Shown here piece by piece: positions 8,183 through 17,037 of a stretch of 45,577 bases of DNA (position 1 is its first letter; each line of letters begins with the position of its first letter). The notes below the pieces were generated by a model, which was not told where the DNA came from, made no database searches, and worked only from the letters and a program-made list of their open reading frames with translations. Source of the DNA: Acidobacteriota bacterium (GTDB lineage Bacteria; Acidobacteriota; Blastocatellia; Pyrinomonadales; Pyrinomonadaceae); assembly GCA_003222945.1 (NCBI GenBank), contig QHXM01000073.1, positions 1 through 45,577 on the forward strand. The letters are read 5' to 3'. A program made the position numbers and the translations under genes.

Positions 8183-9687
8183 GCGAGGCGGTCGCCGGTG
8201 GAAAGCGAGGAGTAGCACCGGCGCGTGAAAAGGGGAGTGGAACGAAGAAAGCTGCGGCGCGGCCAGGTAAAAGCGCAGCGCCGAAGCCCCCTGCCGCTCA
8301 TGCTGTGTGGAAGCCAAGCTTTAACCCCTGGCTCATCGCAGCATCGGTCATGCTTGCGACCTTCATGGAAGTCTTGGACACTTCCGTCGCAAACGTCGCG
8401 CTGCCGCACATAGGCGGCAATCTCTCTGCAACACCGGAAGAAGCAACGTGGGTGTTGACGAGCTATTTAGTCTCAAACGCAATCATTCTTCCTGCTACAA
8501 ACTGGCTCAGCCGCTACTTCGGTCGTAAACGTTTCTTAATCGTCTGCATCACCATCTTCACACTCTCGTCTGCGCTCTGCGGAGCTGCAACGAGCTTAGG
8601 GATGTTGATATTTGCGCGCATACTGCAAGGCGCGGGCGGCGGTGCTTTGCAGCCCATCGCTCAGTCAGTTCTTCTTGAAAGTTTTCCGCCTGAGAAGCGC
8701 GGCTCTGCTATGGCTGTCTTTGGAATGGGTGTGGTCGTAGCGCCAATCATCGGACCAACGCTTGGCGGTTGGATTACGGACAACTACTCCTGGCGCTGGA
8801 TTTTCTATATCAACGTGCCGATAGGAATTCTAGCGATCTTCATGGCGAACACCTTCATCGAAGACCCGCCCTACATCAAGAATCAGAAGCCGGGTCGAAT
8901 TGATTACATAGGCTTCGGATTGATGGCGCTGGGACTCGCCGCGCTCCAACTCGTTCTTGACAAGGGACAGGAGGAAGACTGGTTCGCGTCGCCTTTCATC
9001 ACGTGGACGCTTATCTTAACTATCATCGCGCTCATTGCATTCGTCGTCTGGGAGTTGCGTTCAGACGAACCTATCGTGAACTTGCGCATTTTAAGTAATC
9101 GCAACTTTGCGGTCGGGACGGATAGCCGCTACCTTATAATGTTCGGCTTCACTGTTCTTGCTTACTCTACCTATCTGTTTAGCGATATAAATCTACAGAT
9201 TTCTATGGGGAGCATCGTGTGGCCGAGCATCATCAGCGGCCTCGCAATGGGATTCGTCTTTGTGCCTTTGACGACCACAGCGATGGGGACGCTCTCGAAC
9301 GAGCAGATGGGCAACGCTTCCGGCGTTTTCAATCTAATGCGAAACACTGGCGGAAGCATTGGCATCGCTGCAATGACGACTCTTTTATCACGTCAAGCGC
9401 AGGTGCATCAGGCCGCAATCGCCTCGCACCTGACGCCGTATGACCCTATGTTTCAGCAGAGAGTTCAGCAGATACAGAATGCTCTCTCGCATCAGATGAA
9501 TCCTGCGATGGCTAGTCAACAGGCTTACGCGACGATTTACGGAACGGCTGTCAGGCAGGCTATGGTCATGTCATACATTGATAATTTTCGCATACTCGCT
9601 TTCTTGTGCGTGCTCTGCATTCCTGCCGCGCTACTATTCAAGAGAGTTAGGGCGCGCAAAGGCGCTGGAGGCGCGGCTATGCATTGA
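8179..9687 (+). CDS. EmrB/QacA-type MFS drug transporter (DHA2), apparently internally deleted
   Basis: Proton-driven inner-membrane exporter. After a 45-residue Lys/Ala-rich tail come the DHA2 motifs: FMEVLDTSVANVALPHIGG in helix 1, LSRYFGRKRFL (motif A) and FGMGVVVAPIIGPTLGGWI (motif C). The family normally has 14 helices. At residues 309-318 the text goes from NFAVGT straight to DSRYLIMFGF. In relatives these are separated by roughly 55-60 residues spanning about two helices and the LLP..LQ..GYxxxxAG region. The frame is preserved across the join at about 9120. The remaining part (FVFVPLTTTAMG onward) is normal. Activity is therefore doubtful unless the join is an assembly error. Confidence 0.9.
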   Translation: MSEAVAGGKRGVAPAREKGSGTKKAAARPGKSAAPKPPAAHAVWKPSFNPWLIAASVMLATFMEVLDTSVANVALPHIGGNLSATPEEATWVLTSYLVSNAIILPATNWLSRYFGRKRFLIVCITIFTLSSALCGAATSLGMLIFARILQGAGGGALQPIAQSVLLESFPPEKRGSAMAVFGMGVVVAPIIGPTLGGWITDNYSWRWIFYINVPIGILAIFMANTFIEDPPYIKNQKPGRIDYIGFGLMALGLAALQLVLDKGQEEDWFASPFITWTLILTIIALIAFVVWELRSDEPIVNLRILSNRNFAVGTDSRYLIMFGFTVLAYSTYLFSDINLQISMGSIVWPSIISGLAMGFVFVPLTTTAMGTLSNEQMGNASGVFNLMRNTGGSIGIAAMTTLLSRQAQVHQAAIASHLTPYDPMFQQRVQQIQNALSHQMNPAMASQQAYATIYGTAVRQAMVMSYIDNFRILAFLCVLCIPAALLFKRVRARKGAGGAAMH

Positions 9688-9693
9688 GGTTTG

Positions 9694-10554
9694 ATGAAAG
9701 ATATTTCAACAAAAGAGCGTTCAGATTTTCTTCGCGCATCGTTTCACTTTGGCGTTGCGGGCCTGAGTGTGCGGATTCTCTTCTCAATACTCCTTCTAAT
9801 ATTTTCATTCACTCAATCGCACGTTCTAGCGCAGAATAAGAAGCGGAATGTGAAACCTGTCGAGAGTAAGAAGGTGGAGGCTGACGCCGATCTTGCCAAG
9901 AGCAGAGAAGAGTTCGTGCGGGCTACGAAGGAATATAAAAAAAGTTTGGAGCAACTGATTGCTCTTTATGAGAAGAGTGCTCGAGAGACTGAAGAGAAGC
10001 TGAAGCAGTCGAAGGAGCTTTATTCGGAGGGTCTCATCTCCCGCAAAAAACTTGAAGAGGACGAGCGCGCTGTTGCGGACGCAAAGGCGAAGATTGATGA
10101 TTCTAAAACGAAAATGGCGGCGGCTGACGAGAGCGTGGCGGAAACGCTCGTCGAGGCAGAAGCGATAGAGCAGACGGCGAAAGCGCCGCCCCTTCCGAAG
10201 GGTAAGATGATTCAGACGACCACATACATTCGTTACATGGGCGCAGGCTCTTGGTCGCTCTCAAACGCTTGGAAGGTGCAGCAGTTCTTTCAACAGAGAT
10301 TTGGAAGACAACTTCCCATCAGCGCCTTCGGACAATCCGCTCTGCACGATCGCTGGGGATTAGATCATCGAAACGCAATGGATGTCGGAGTCAACCCGAG
10401 CAGTGTTGAAGGCCAAGCGCTCATCGAATATCTTCGCAGCAATGAAATCCCGTTCGCCGCGTTTCATGTTGCTATACCCGGCTCGGCCACTGGACCGCAC
10501 ATACACATTGGTCTTCCCTCGCACAGAACGAAACCTTTGTCGGTTATTCGTTGA
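9694..10554 (+). CDS. Secreted coiled-coil protein with M15/LAS-like peptidase domain
   Basis: Not a firmly named family. From ATG 9694 there are 286 residues: a membrane/signal helix near 25-45 ending at VLAQN, a charged coiled coil (about 60-155, rich in Lys, Glu, Ala), and a C-terminal domain with LHDRWGLDHRNAMDVGV and GPHIHIG. The His...Asp and His-x-His spacing recalls the zinc site of M15/LAS cell-wall peptidases, although the first His-Asp spacing is shorter than usual. A role in peptidoglycan trimming or in seating the exporter in the wall would fit its place right after the EmrB-like gene. This is inference. TTG 9691 is an alternative start. Confidence 0.7.
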   Translation: MKDISTKERSDFLRASFHFGVAGLSVRILFSILLLIFSFTQSHVLAQNKKRNVKPVESKKVEADADLAKSREEFVRATKEYKKSLEQLIALYEKSARETEEKLKQSKELYSEGLISRKKLEEDERAVADAKAKIDDSKTKMAAADESVAETLVEAEAIEQTAKAPPLPKGKMIQTTTYIRYMGAGSWSLSNAWKVQQFFQQRFGRQLPISAFGQSALHDRWGLDHRNAMDVGVNPSSVEGQALIEYLRSNEIPFAAFHVAIPGSATGPHIHIGLPSHRTKPLSVIR

Positions 10555-10592
10555 GAAGTTCTAAGATTCAACGACAAGGAGATGGAAGAGCC

Positions 10593-11228
10593 TTGAGAAC
10601 TACAATCACTATCGCCAGGCAGATGGGTAGCGGAGGCTCGTACATAGGCCAACTGGTCGCCGCACGGTTGAGCCTCAAGTACATTGATAGAGAAGTGCTG
10701 CATCTGGCCGCTGAGGAGCTAGGCTATGACGAAGAGGAGTTGGCCGCGCGTGCCGAAAAGGTCTCATCCTTCTGGTCGCGCCTCTTTCATGGCTTAACAC
10801 TTGGACCGCCCGAAACGCACTATGCTCCGCCGCCACTTCGCGCATTTACGGACCGGCAGTTGTTCGAGAAGCAGACCGAGATTCTAAGAGAGATAGCCAA
10901 AGAGAACGATTGCGTTATAGTGGGCTGGGGAGGCTGTCACGTGCTGCCGCGCCATCGCGGGAAATTCAACATCTTCTGTCACGCACCGCTTAGCTTTCGC
11001 ATAAAACGTACGATGAAGATTTATCATTTCAAAACGGAGGCAGAGGCGCGCGAGATAATCCTTGAGTCGGACGAGACCAGAAAAAGATATATCATGGAGA
11101 TGACAGGAAAAGATTGGGCTTGCGCCGAGAACTATCACCTTTCGTTTGATACAAGCCTGCTCTCTATGGAAGAGAGCGTTGACCTGATAATCGAATTCCT
11201 GAAGCGCGAAGGCGCTGTGAAGAGTTGA
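10593..11228 (+). CDS. Cytidylate kinase-like family protein
   Basis: P-loop protein of the Cytidylate_kin_2 type. The start TTG 10593 is chosen because AAGGAG at 10576-10581 precedes it and because the family begins with the TTITIARQMGSGG P-loop strand; a longer frame from TTG 10551 overlaps the previous gene. Features: P-loop RQMGSGGSYIG near the N-terminus, YIDREVLHLAAEELG, a central FVWGWGGCHVLP-like strand (read IVGWGGCHVLPRHRG), and RTMKIYHFKTEAEAREII. True CMP kinase activity is uncertain; many members of this group are of unknown substrate. Last gene of the efflux operon, followed by a hairpin. Confidence 0.8.
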   Translation: MRTTITIARQMGSGGSYIGQLVAARLSLKYIDREVLHLAAEELGYDEEELAARAEKVSSFWSRLFHGLTLGPPETHYAPPPLRAFTDRQLFEKQTEILREIAKENDCVIVGWGGCHVLPRHRGKFNIFCHAPLSFRIKRTMKIYHFKTEAEAREIILESDETRKRYIMEMTGKDWACAENYHLSFDTSLLSMEESVDLIIEFLKREGAVKS

Positions 11229-11300
11229 CGAGGAATTAAATCTGGAAGCCTCACCTTGCGCTTGTAAAACTTGCGGATTTAATCCGGCTTATTCAAAAAG

Positions 11301-11332
11301 AAATGCCGCGATCTCTCAACATCGCGGCATTT
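11301..11332. terminator. Hairpin terminator between convergent genes
   Basis: Perfect 12-base arms AAATGCCGCGAT (11301-11312) and ATCGCGGCATTT (11321-11332) with an 8-base loop. The A-rich left flank and T-rich right end could serve both the upstream plus-strand operon and the minus-strand gene ending at 11363. Confidence 0.75.
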
Positions 11333-11362
11333 CATGTTAGCTAGTGACTATGCTTTGACAGC

Positions 11363-11950
11363 TTATGGCCTGCCTAAGATAGTGCCTAGAATGTTTCCGG
11401 TTCGGCTGCGCCCATACCTGCCGTTGTTGCCATAACCTCCGTACCCACCGTTGCGGCGGAAGCCCTGGTCATAACCCTGAGTGAATCCGGCACGGTAAGC
11501 CTGCTTGTACTGATTCCTGTTGCCGTAGGATGAGTTGTAGCCGGAAGTGGCGTCCTTGTAGTAGTGAGACCTCTGCGGGTTGTAACTCTGTCCGCGCTGT
11601 GCATCAGATGAGCCTGTGTAGAGGCCATCCTGATAGCCCTGGTTCTGAGCTGCGCGGTAGATGTTGTTGTAGCCACCGTAGCCGCCATAACCGCCGTTAT
11701 TGCCATAGCCGCCATTATTACCATAACCGCCGTTGCGACGGGCGCGTTCACGCTCACGTCGTTCACGCTCGCGCTCGTAATCATTATTACCATCCTGATT
11801 ACGCCGCCAGTCGCGGTCACGACGATATTGATCGTTTTGGTCCTGCCACTGAGCCTGCGCCGTGAGGCTTGATGCTATGCCGATGCCGAATATTATAGAG
11901 AAGGCTAAGATAGCTCCTCCGATTTTGTTTCTTAAGTTAATTGATGTCAT
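11363..11950 (-). CDS. Secreted Gly/Tyr/Asn/Arg-rich protein
   Basis: Unknown function. The 195 residues start with a clear signal peptide (about 1-33, ending AQAQW), then an Arg/Glu-rich stretch (YERERERRERERARR). Tandem NNGGYG-type repeats follow (about 72-93), then a more complex middle with YRAAQNQGYQDGLYTGSSDAQRG and FTQGYDQGF motifs, and a second Gly/Tyr patch at the C-terminus. The start is supported by GGAGGT five bases upstream. Such proteins are common in acidobacteria and may be matrix or cell-surface material; that is inference. It stands alone, convergent with the efflux operon. Confidence 0.8.
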   Translation of the reverse strand: MTSINLRNKIGGAILAFSIIFGIGIASSLTAQAQWQDQNDQYRRDRDWRRNQDGNNDYERERERRERERARRNGGYGNNGGYGNNGGYGGYGGYNNIYRAAQNQGYQDGLYTGSSDAQRGQSYNPQRSHYYKDATSGYNSSYGNRNQYKQAYRAGFTQGYDQGFRRNGGYGGYGNNGRYGRSRTGNILGTILGRP

Positions 11951-12273
11951 ATCAGACCTCCCTCATGTTTGAGCGTTTCAGCAACCGTTGTGCCGAGAAA
12001 GCCGTCAAGAGATTCTTGAATTTTTGTGGAATGATTACGTTTCACAAATCTCACGCTCCGACACCATCTCGTATATCAGCTAAACCTTATCGGTCATTAG
12101 CCTCGCTTGCGTGCAACCGCTCAGACCGTTTGATACAATTTACTCCGTTCCCTTTTAGAAAGCTTTAAGACGAGAACGCTACTCGCTTCTGAAAGATATT
12201 TAGCGAGAGACGTTCTCTTCCAGTCAAGCCGGATTACAGACGTAGCGTCTGAGGTCCTTTGCCGCTCTCGCTT
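11951..12273. other. Divergent intergenic region
   Basis: About 320 bases between two divergent genes with no credible coding frame. The ribosome-binding site of the minus-strand gene is at 11956-11961. A possible -10 (TACAAT, 12134-12139) faces prs but has no well-spaced -35. Nothing else is seen. Confidence 0.5.
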
Positions 12274-13185
12274 ATGAAGAATGATTTTGTCATCTTCGCA
12301 GGAACTGCCAACAGCGAGTTGGCCGTTAAGGTCGCGCGCAAGCTTGGCGTCGAACTCGGCGCGTGCACTATTGAGCGATTCCCCGACGGCGAAACGTCCG
12401 TTCGTCTCGATGAGCCTGTGCGCAAACGGGAGGTTTTCATCATTCAACCGACCGCGCCTCCCGTCAACGAGCATCTAGTAGAGTTGCTGGCCTTCGCAGA
12501 CAGTTGCCGCCGCGCCTCCGCAGCACACATAACAGCAATCATCCCTTACTTCGGCTACGCGCGCTCCGATAAGCGCGACCGAGAGCGCGTGCCCGTCATG
12601 GCTAGCATGGTCGCTGATCTGATGCAGCGCGTCGGCATTCATCACGTGATAACGGTTGACATGCACACGCCGCAGCTAGAAGGTTTTTTCCGTATTCCTG
12701 TTGACGAGTTGGCCGCCGTTAACGTGCTGGCAGATGCTTTGCGCGATAGGTTGCCGGAACAGACGATTGTAGTCTCGCCGGACGTGGGCCGCCTTCCTAT
12801 GGCTGCGGAATTTGCGCGCAGACTGGATACTTCGGTCGTCGTATTAGAGAAGAAGCGCGAGAGCGGAACAGAGACGAAAGTTATGCACCTCGTGGGAGAC
12901 GTGCGCGAGCGCCCTTGCTTAATCATAGACGACATGATCTCTACGGGCGGCACTATGGGTTCAGGCATAGAAGCATTGCTCGAAGCTGGCGCGCGGCCCG
13001 AAATCATTGTAGCTGCGACGCACGGGCTGATGCTCACGGGTGCGCGCGAGAAGCTGAGTCACGAGAGCGTGCGCGAGGTGATTGTGACGGACACGATTGA
13101 GGCGACTGACAAAGATTGGCCGCAACTTCGAGTCGTCTCGGTTGCGCCCCTAATTGCAGATGCGATTCGAGAGTTAAAGTCATGA
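12274..13185 (+). CDS. prs: Ribose-phosphate pyrophosphokinase (PRPP synthetase)
   Basis: Makes PRPP from ribose 5-phosphate and ATP, feeding histidine, purine, pyrimidine and NAD synthesis. The 303-residue protein (ATG 12274; an upstream TTG at 12259 is ignored) has FPDGE (36-40), the PPi loop YFGYARSDKRDRERVP, VDMHTPQLEGFF, SPDVGRL and the PRPP-binding loop IIDDMISTGGTMGSG. The flexible-loop and SPDVG regions differ from the classical bacterial form (for example DMHTPQLEGFF instead of DLHAGQIQGFF), closer to a divergent subfamily. It is monocistronic, and its stop is followed directly by an imperfect palindrome. Confidence 0.93.
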   Translation: MKNDFVIFAGTANSELAVKVARKLGVELGACTIERFPDGETSVRLDEPVRKREVFIIQPTAPPVNEHLVELLAFADSCRRASAAHITAIIPYFGYARSDKRDRERVPVMASMVADLMQRVGIHHVITVDMHTPQLEGFFRIPVDELAAVNVLADALRDRLPEQTIVVSPDVGRLPMAAEFARRLDTSVVVLEKKRESGTETKVMHLVGDVRERPCLIIDDMISTGGTMGSGIEALLEAGARPEIIVAATHGLMLTGAREKLSHESVREVIVTDTIEATDKDWPQLRVVSVAPLIADAIRELKS

Positions 13186-13249
13186 GTTTGGAGTCTGGAG
13201 TCAAAAGCAAATAACTGTTTTTGACGAGTTGACTCTGAGACCCCAGGCT
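13184..13249. repeat. Imperfect palindrome after prs
   Basis: The words GAGTTTGGAGTCTGGAGTC (13184 onward) and TTGACTCTGAGACCCCAGG (13229 onward) form an imperfect hairpin beginning at the prs stop. It belongs to the word-based spacer palindromes of this window. Confidence 0.55.
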
Positions 13250-13310
13250 ATGGACGGCGGGGTGAGTCGCAGGAGAATTCTCCAACAAGAAGGTAAAGAA
13301 AGGAGCAGTC

Positions 13311-13721
13311 ATGCAGACAGAAGAGATTCGACATGACGAATGGTCAAAGTTCTTCGACTCGTTCAGCCGTGAGCACGCGGGCTGGCTGGCGACAATCGAA
13401 ATCATTGGAACGGATGTGGGCGCGCAGGAAGAGGCGAGTGATTTGCCGCTCGTGGGCATCACAGCCGACTTGAAAGGTACCGGCAAAAACTCCATCTCAA
13501 TCATTGTGGGCGAAGCCGCAGACGATCACATCACGCACACAATCACAGAGCCTGCGAGCGTGCGTTTTGAGAAGGCTGAAGGTGTAGGCGAAGAGTCGCT
13601 TCAAATTGAAACAAGCGGTGGCGCGACAACGCTCTTACGCCTTCGCGCGAGCGGACTGCCTGAAAGAATTGAGGGAAGTGTGCCGGAGTTGGCTGAACGC
13701 AAGACTTCAAGCGGTTCGTAA
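13311..13721 (+). CDS. DUF5335 family protein
   Basis: Cytoplasmic protein of 136 residues, function unknown. It matches the DUF5335 pattern: a W..FFDSFSREHAGWLATIEI start, VGAQEEASDLPLVGITADLK, a block around IIVGEAADDHITHTITEP and a beta-rich C-terminal half ending LLRLRA. The start has an excellent AAAGGAG site. Neighbours are unrelated, and palindromes flank it on both sides. In other genomes the family is often linked to stress or redox genes, but nothing here fixes a role. Confidence 0.8.
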   Translation: MQTEEIRHDEWSKFFDSFSREHAGWLATIEIIGTDVGAQEEASDLPLVGITADLKGTGKNSISIIVGEAADDHITHTITEPASVRFEKAEGVGEESLQIETSGGATTLLRLRASGLPERIEGSVPELAERKTSSGS

Positions 13722-13744
13722 TAATAGCCATAAACGATAGCCAG

Positions 13745-13817
13745 CGCGCATTACTCGAAACAACGCGAAGAGAAACAGACTGTGCAGTTCTCTTCGTGTT
13801 GTTTCGCGTGATGCGCG
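13745..13817. repeat. Long imperfect palindrome after the DUF5335 gene
   Basis: CGCGCAT (13745-13751) through GCGAAGAGAA pairs with TTCTCTTCG through ATGCGCG (13811-13817), with CGAAACAAC/GTTGTTTCG in the middle. The result is a roughly 30-base stem with few mismatches. It could end transcription of the DUF5335 gene, but no T-tract follows. Confidence 0.75.
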
Positions 13818-13869
13818 GGTGGTGATACTCTTTCTGTTCTTATGTCATATCTGGTGTTATGAGGAATCT

Positions 13870-14838
13870 ATGAAAGCAATCAGAGTTGAAAGCTACGGCG
13901 GGGCGGACCATCTCGTTCTTCAGGATGTTGAAAAGCCGACGCCTAAAGCGGGCGAAGCGCTCGTTAAAATTGAAGCCACGGGCGTGAACTTCATAGACGT
14001 TTATCATCGCACGGGGCTTTATCCAATGCCGCTACCGTTCACGCCGGGATCGGAAGCCGCAGGGACGGTCGAAGCGGTCGGCGAGGGAGAGGGCGACATC
14101 CAAGTCGGAGACAGAGTCGCTTACGCTATGTCGCCGGGCGCTTACGCAGAATACGCGGCTGTTCCTGTTTCCAAACTTGTGAAGCTTCCAGACGATATAG
14201 ATTCACAACATGCTGCTGCGGCGATGCTGCAAGGCATGACGGCGCATTACCTTGTGACATCAACCTATGCGCTCAAGAATACCGATGCGGCGCTCGTTCA
14301 TGCTGCGGCTGGCGGCGTCGGGCTGCTTCTGATACAGATGGCGAAGCGAATTGGCGCGCGTGTCTTCGGCACAGTCTCGACGGAAGAGAAGGCGCGGCTT
14401 GCGCGTGAGGCTGGCGCGGACGAAGTCATCATTTACACGAAGCAGGATTTCGAGGAAGAGGTGAAGCGCGCAACCAATGGGCGCGGCGTTCAGGTCGTTT
14501 ACGATTCCGTAGGCAAGACGACTTTCACGAAGAGCCTTAAGTCGCTTGCGCCGCGAGGGCTTCTTGCGCTGTTCGGCCAATCGAGCGGACCAGTGCCGCC
14601 GTTTGATGCCGCGCTGCTTGCTCAAGGCGGCTCACTCTACCTGACCAGGCCGAGTCTTGCGCACTACGCGGCGACGCGCGAAGAGTTGCTGTGGCGCGCT
14701 GGGGATGTTCTCAAGTGGGTCAGCACGGGCGAGTTGAAGCTGCGCATCGGAAAGACGTTTCCGCTTGCAGAAGCTTCCGAAGCGCATCGCCAGCTTGAGG
14801 GAAGAGAGACAACAGGAAAGGTCTTACTTATTCCCTGA
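13870..14838 (+). CDS. Zeta-crystallin-type NADPH:quinone oxidoreductase
   Basis: Zinc-free medium-chain reductase acting on quinones or enones with NADPH. ATG 13870 gives 322 residues, beginning [11 protein letters not shown]; the longer frame from 13819 is rejected because GAGGA lies just before 13870. Landmarks: [15 protein letters not shown] (the quinone reductase signature), the Rossmann loop [15 protein letters not shown], the YDSVGKTTF strand and the end GKVLLIP. Length and motif order are typical. It is likely single or paired with the methyltransferase downstream (73 bases apart), with no evidence of joint function. Confidence 0.92.
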   Translation: MKAIRVESYGGADHLVLQDVEKPTPKAGEALVKIEATGVNFIDVYHRTGLYPMPLPFTPGSEAAGTVEAVGEGEGDIQVGDRVAYAMSPGAYAEYAAVPVSKLVKLPDDIDSQHAAAAMLQGMTAHYLVTSTYALKNTDAALVHAAAGGVGLLLIQMAKRIGARVFGTVSTEEKARLAREAGADEVIIYTKQDFEEEVKRATNGRGVQVVYDSVGKTTFTKSLKSLAPRGLLALFGQSSGPVPPFDAALLAQGGSLYLTRPSLAHYAATREELLWRAGDVLKWVSTGELKLRIGKTFPLAEASEAHRQLEGRETTGKVLLIP

Positions 14839-14911
14839 GCGGCGTTGAATAATTCTTCAAGAGTCGTTAGCATTCAGCCGCTCCAAAATCATAATCAAAG
14901 AGGCAACCATC

Positions 14912-15928
14912 ATGTCCGAGCAGATGAAACAACCATCACCTGAACTTTTCTTCGAGACCGTTAATGCTTATCAACGCACAGCCGCAATTAAGGCAGCAGT
15001 CGAGCTTGACCTGTTCACAGCAATCGGCGAAGGCAAAGAGATCGCGCAAGCGTTAGCCGCGCAGTGTAATGCTTCAGAGCGGGGAGTGCGTATTCTCTGT
15101 GATTATCTGGTCATCGTAGGATTCTTGACTAAAGAGGACGGGCGCTATCGCTTAACGCAGGACTCTGCAATTTTTCTGGACCGGCGCTCGCAAGGCTACA
15201 TGGGCGGAACACTTGAGTTCCTGCTCTCGCCCATGCTCACAGGCGGCTTTGAGAATCTGGCAGACACAGTGCGCAAGGGCGGCACATTGTCGGACGAAGG
15301 CGGAACAGTCGCTCCAGAAAATCCCGTTTGGGTGAAGTTTGCGCGTGCTATGGTGCCAATGATGATGATGCCCGCGCAGCAGATAGCGAAGCTCGTGAAC
15401 ACGGACGGCAATCGAAAGCTGAAGGTGCTGGACATCGCCGCAGGTCACGGCATATTCGGGATTACCATAGCTCAGCAGAACGGAGCGGCTGAGATAGTCG
15501 CGCTCGATTGGCCGAATGTGTTGGAGGTAGCTCTTGAGAACGCGCGCAACATGGGTGTGGAGGAGCGCTACAGCACGCTTGAGGGAAGCGCCTTTGATGT
15601 TGATCTGGGAGGCGGCTACGACGTTGTGCTATTGACAAACTTCCTGCACCACTTCGACCAGCAGACGTGCGAAAGCTTGCTAAGGAAAGTTCACAGTGCA
15701 CTCAATGATGCAGGGCGCGCAGTAGCGCTTGAGTTCGTGCCGAACGAGGACAAAGTGTCGCCTCCTATTCCGGCAGCCTTCAGCATGATGATGCTGGGCG
15801 GAACGCCCGCCGGTGATGCCTACACTTTCTCTGAGCTTGAGCGCATGTTCAGGAACGCGGGTTTCTCCGAGAGTCATCTTCACGAACTGCAAGCGACGCC
15901 GGAGCAGTTGATAATCTCTACCAAGTAG
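14912..15928 (+). CDS. SAM-dependent O-methyltransferase-like protein
   Basis: Family-2 type methyltransferase with an N-terminal winged-helix dimerisation domain (about 10-90, [20 protein letters not shown]) and a Rossmann domain: motif [28 protein letters not shown], and [18 protein letters not shown]. The acceptor is unknown; relatives methylate hydroxylated aromatics or polyketides, but many in acidobacteria are orphan. 338 residues, full length. Nothing in the neighbourhood suggests a biosynthetic pathway. Confidence 0.85.
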   Translation: MSEQMKQPSPELFFETVNAYQRTAAIKAAVELDLFTAIGEGKEIAQALAAQCNASERGVRILCDYLVIVGFLTKEDGRYRLTQDSAIFLDRRSQGYMGGTLEFLLSPMLTGGFENLADTVRKGGTLSDEGGTVAPENPVWVKFARAMVPMMMMPAQQIAKLVNTDGNRKLKVLDIAAGHGIFGITIAQQNGAAEIVALDWPNVLEVALENARNMGVEERYSTLEGSAFDVDLGGGYDVVLLTNFLHHFDQQTCESLLRKVHSALNDAGRAVALEFVPNEDKVSPPIPAAFSMMMLGGTPAGDAYTFSELERMFRNAGFSESHLHELQATPEQLIISTK

Positions 15929-16079
15929 AAGCGCCGCGTGCGTGAGAGCTTGTCCGTGTTGTTGAAAGTTGGAACAGTCTCGCTCTTTCATAAAGCTCTT
16001 TTGTTTGGTAGGAGGTAAAGCCCTTCTTTTGATACTATTCGATTCGTGCGGGACAAACGAGATTAAGGAGTAGAAGCGT

Positions 16080-16349
16080 ATGAGCAGAGTCTCACCGCAG
16101 GAACGAATATTGAATGCCCTGCAAACTGGCGCGCGTACCTGGGACGATCTAAGAGAAATAACAAAGCTTAGTGATGAACGGCTGGGCTTCGTGCTGGGCG
16201 AGTTATTCGATCTGCGTAAGATATGGACTGTGACCAGAAACAGCGTGAGGGTTTATGGATTGGAGAGGCGCACGGGTCTTGTGCCCAGATTCTCTCATCC
16301 GCTTCGACGCGCAACCGACACGATAGGCCAGGGGTCTGGAAAGAGATAA
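16080..16349 (+). CDS. Small winged-helix-like protein
   Basis: 89 residues with an excellent TAAGGAG site. Residues 5-60 look like a helix-turn-helix fold (ILNALQTGARTWDDLREITK then LSDERLGFVLGELFDLRKIW, then a wing-like TVTRNSVRVYGLERR). It may bind DNA, but a function cannot be assigned. It lies 6 bases ahead of the zinc-ribbon membrane protein and is probably co-transcribed with it. Confidence 0.65.
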   Translation: MSRVSPQERILNALQTGARTWDDLREITKLSDERLGFVLGELFDLRKIWTVTRNSVRVYGLERRTGLVPRFSHPLRRATDTIGQGSGKR

Positions 16350-16355
16350 CCGAGG

Positions 16356-16850
16356 ATGTTCTGTTCAAAGTGCGGGGCAGCGGACCAAAGCGCTGACTCT
16401 TACTGTAAGCGTTGCGGCGAATGGCTGCCGGACACAGCGCGCCTTGGACGAAGACGCGGCAGAATAAGAGCGCGCACGCCTGAGCAAAGGCATCAGAAGA
16501 TGCGTATCATAGAAGCTGTGAGCGCACTGGCCGCGCTCTCTTCTGCCGTGATTATTCTAGCAGTGCTTGCAGGCAAGGTTGATCGTCCGGTGCTCGTCAT
16601 GGTTGCGGACCTGTGCTTTTTGACGGCAATCTTTCAGGCAATCAATTTTGTAATCGGCTACAGCCTGCAAAAGAGGCTCAGGCAGGGGCATGACGAAACT
16701 GGCAGGACCGGAATCCTAGAAGCTAATACCGACAGGCCGCAGCTTAATCAGGCTGATACTCGCAATCTTGCGCGGGCCGCTTCGAGCGTAACAGAGAGTA
16801 CGACGGAGATTTTAGACGCTGTGCCGCGCGTGATGGGGCGGAAGAAATAA
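16356..16850 (+). CDS. Zinc-ribbon membrane protein
   Basis: 164 residues. An N-terminal zinc ribbon MFCSKCGA...YCKRCGEW (Cys 3, 6, 17, 20) is followed by an Arg-rich segment, two membrane helices (about 51-71 and 77-100) and a polar tail. Proteins of this design are common and uncharacterised. Probably in one transcript with the small upstream protein. Confidence 0.75.
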   Translation: MFCSKCGAADQSADSYCKRCGEWLPDTARLGRRRGRIRARTPEQRHQKMRIIEAVSALAALSSAVIILAVLAGKVDRPVLVMVADLCFLTAIFQAINFVIGYSLQKRLRQGHDETGRTGILEANTDRPQLNQADTRNLARAASSVTESTTEILDAVPRVMGRKK

Positions 16851-16905
16851 GAGGGAGAGGATGAAGTTCAGAAAAGTAAAGTCCCGAACATCCTATCCTG
16901 AGTAA

Positions 16906-17007
16906 AATAAAAATGGTCTCAACGATTCGTTTCTCATCGTCGAGGCGCGCTATGAAAATGGCGAATGGTATTTCTCGGGCTGGCTGGTAGAGTACGTTAA
17001 TTATTAG
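16906..17007 (+). pseudogene. Possible gene remnant
   Basis: An open frame with no start ends at TAG 17005. It reads NDSFLIVEARYENGEWYFS then GWLVEYVNY, with regular codon use and protein-like composition, yet upstream it meets a stop after a short A-rich tract. It looks like the 3' tail of a lost gene. Family not recognised. Confidence 0.4.
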
Positions 17008-17037
17008 CTGCCGGATGTCACTGTTAGGAGGTGTTCG

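Noticed and set aside
11640-11740. CRISPR-like or minisatellite array in the Gly/Tyr-rich gene
   Set aside because: The repeated unit is a multiple of three and encodes NNGGYG repeats of a secreted protein; there are no spacers.
11386-11820. Met/Thr/Ala-rich 144-residue frame on the minus strand
   Set aside because: It is a shifted reading of the Gly/Tyr-rich gene with low-complexity composition and no ribosome-binding site.
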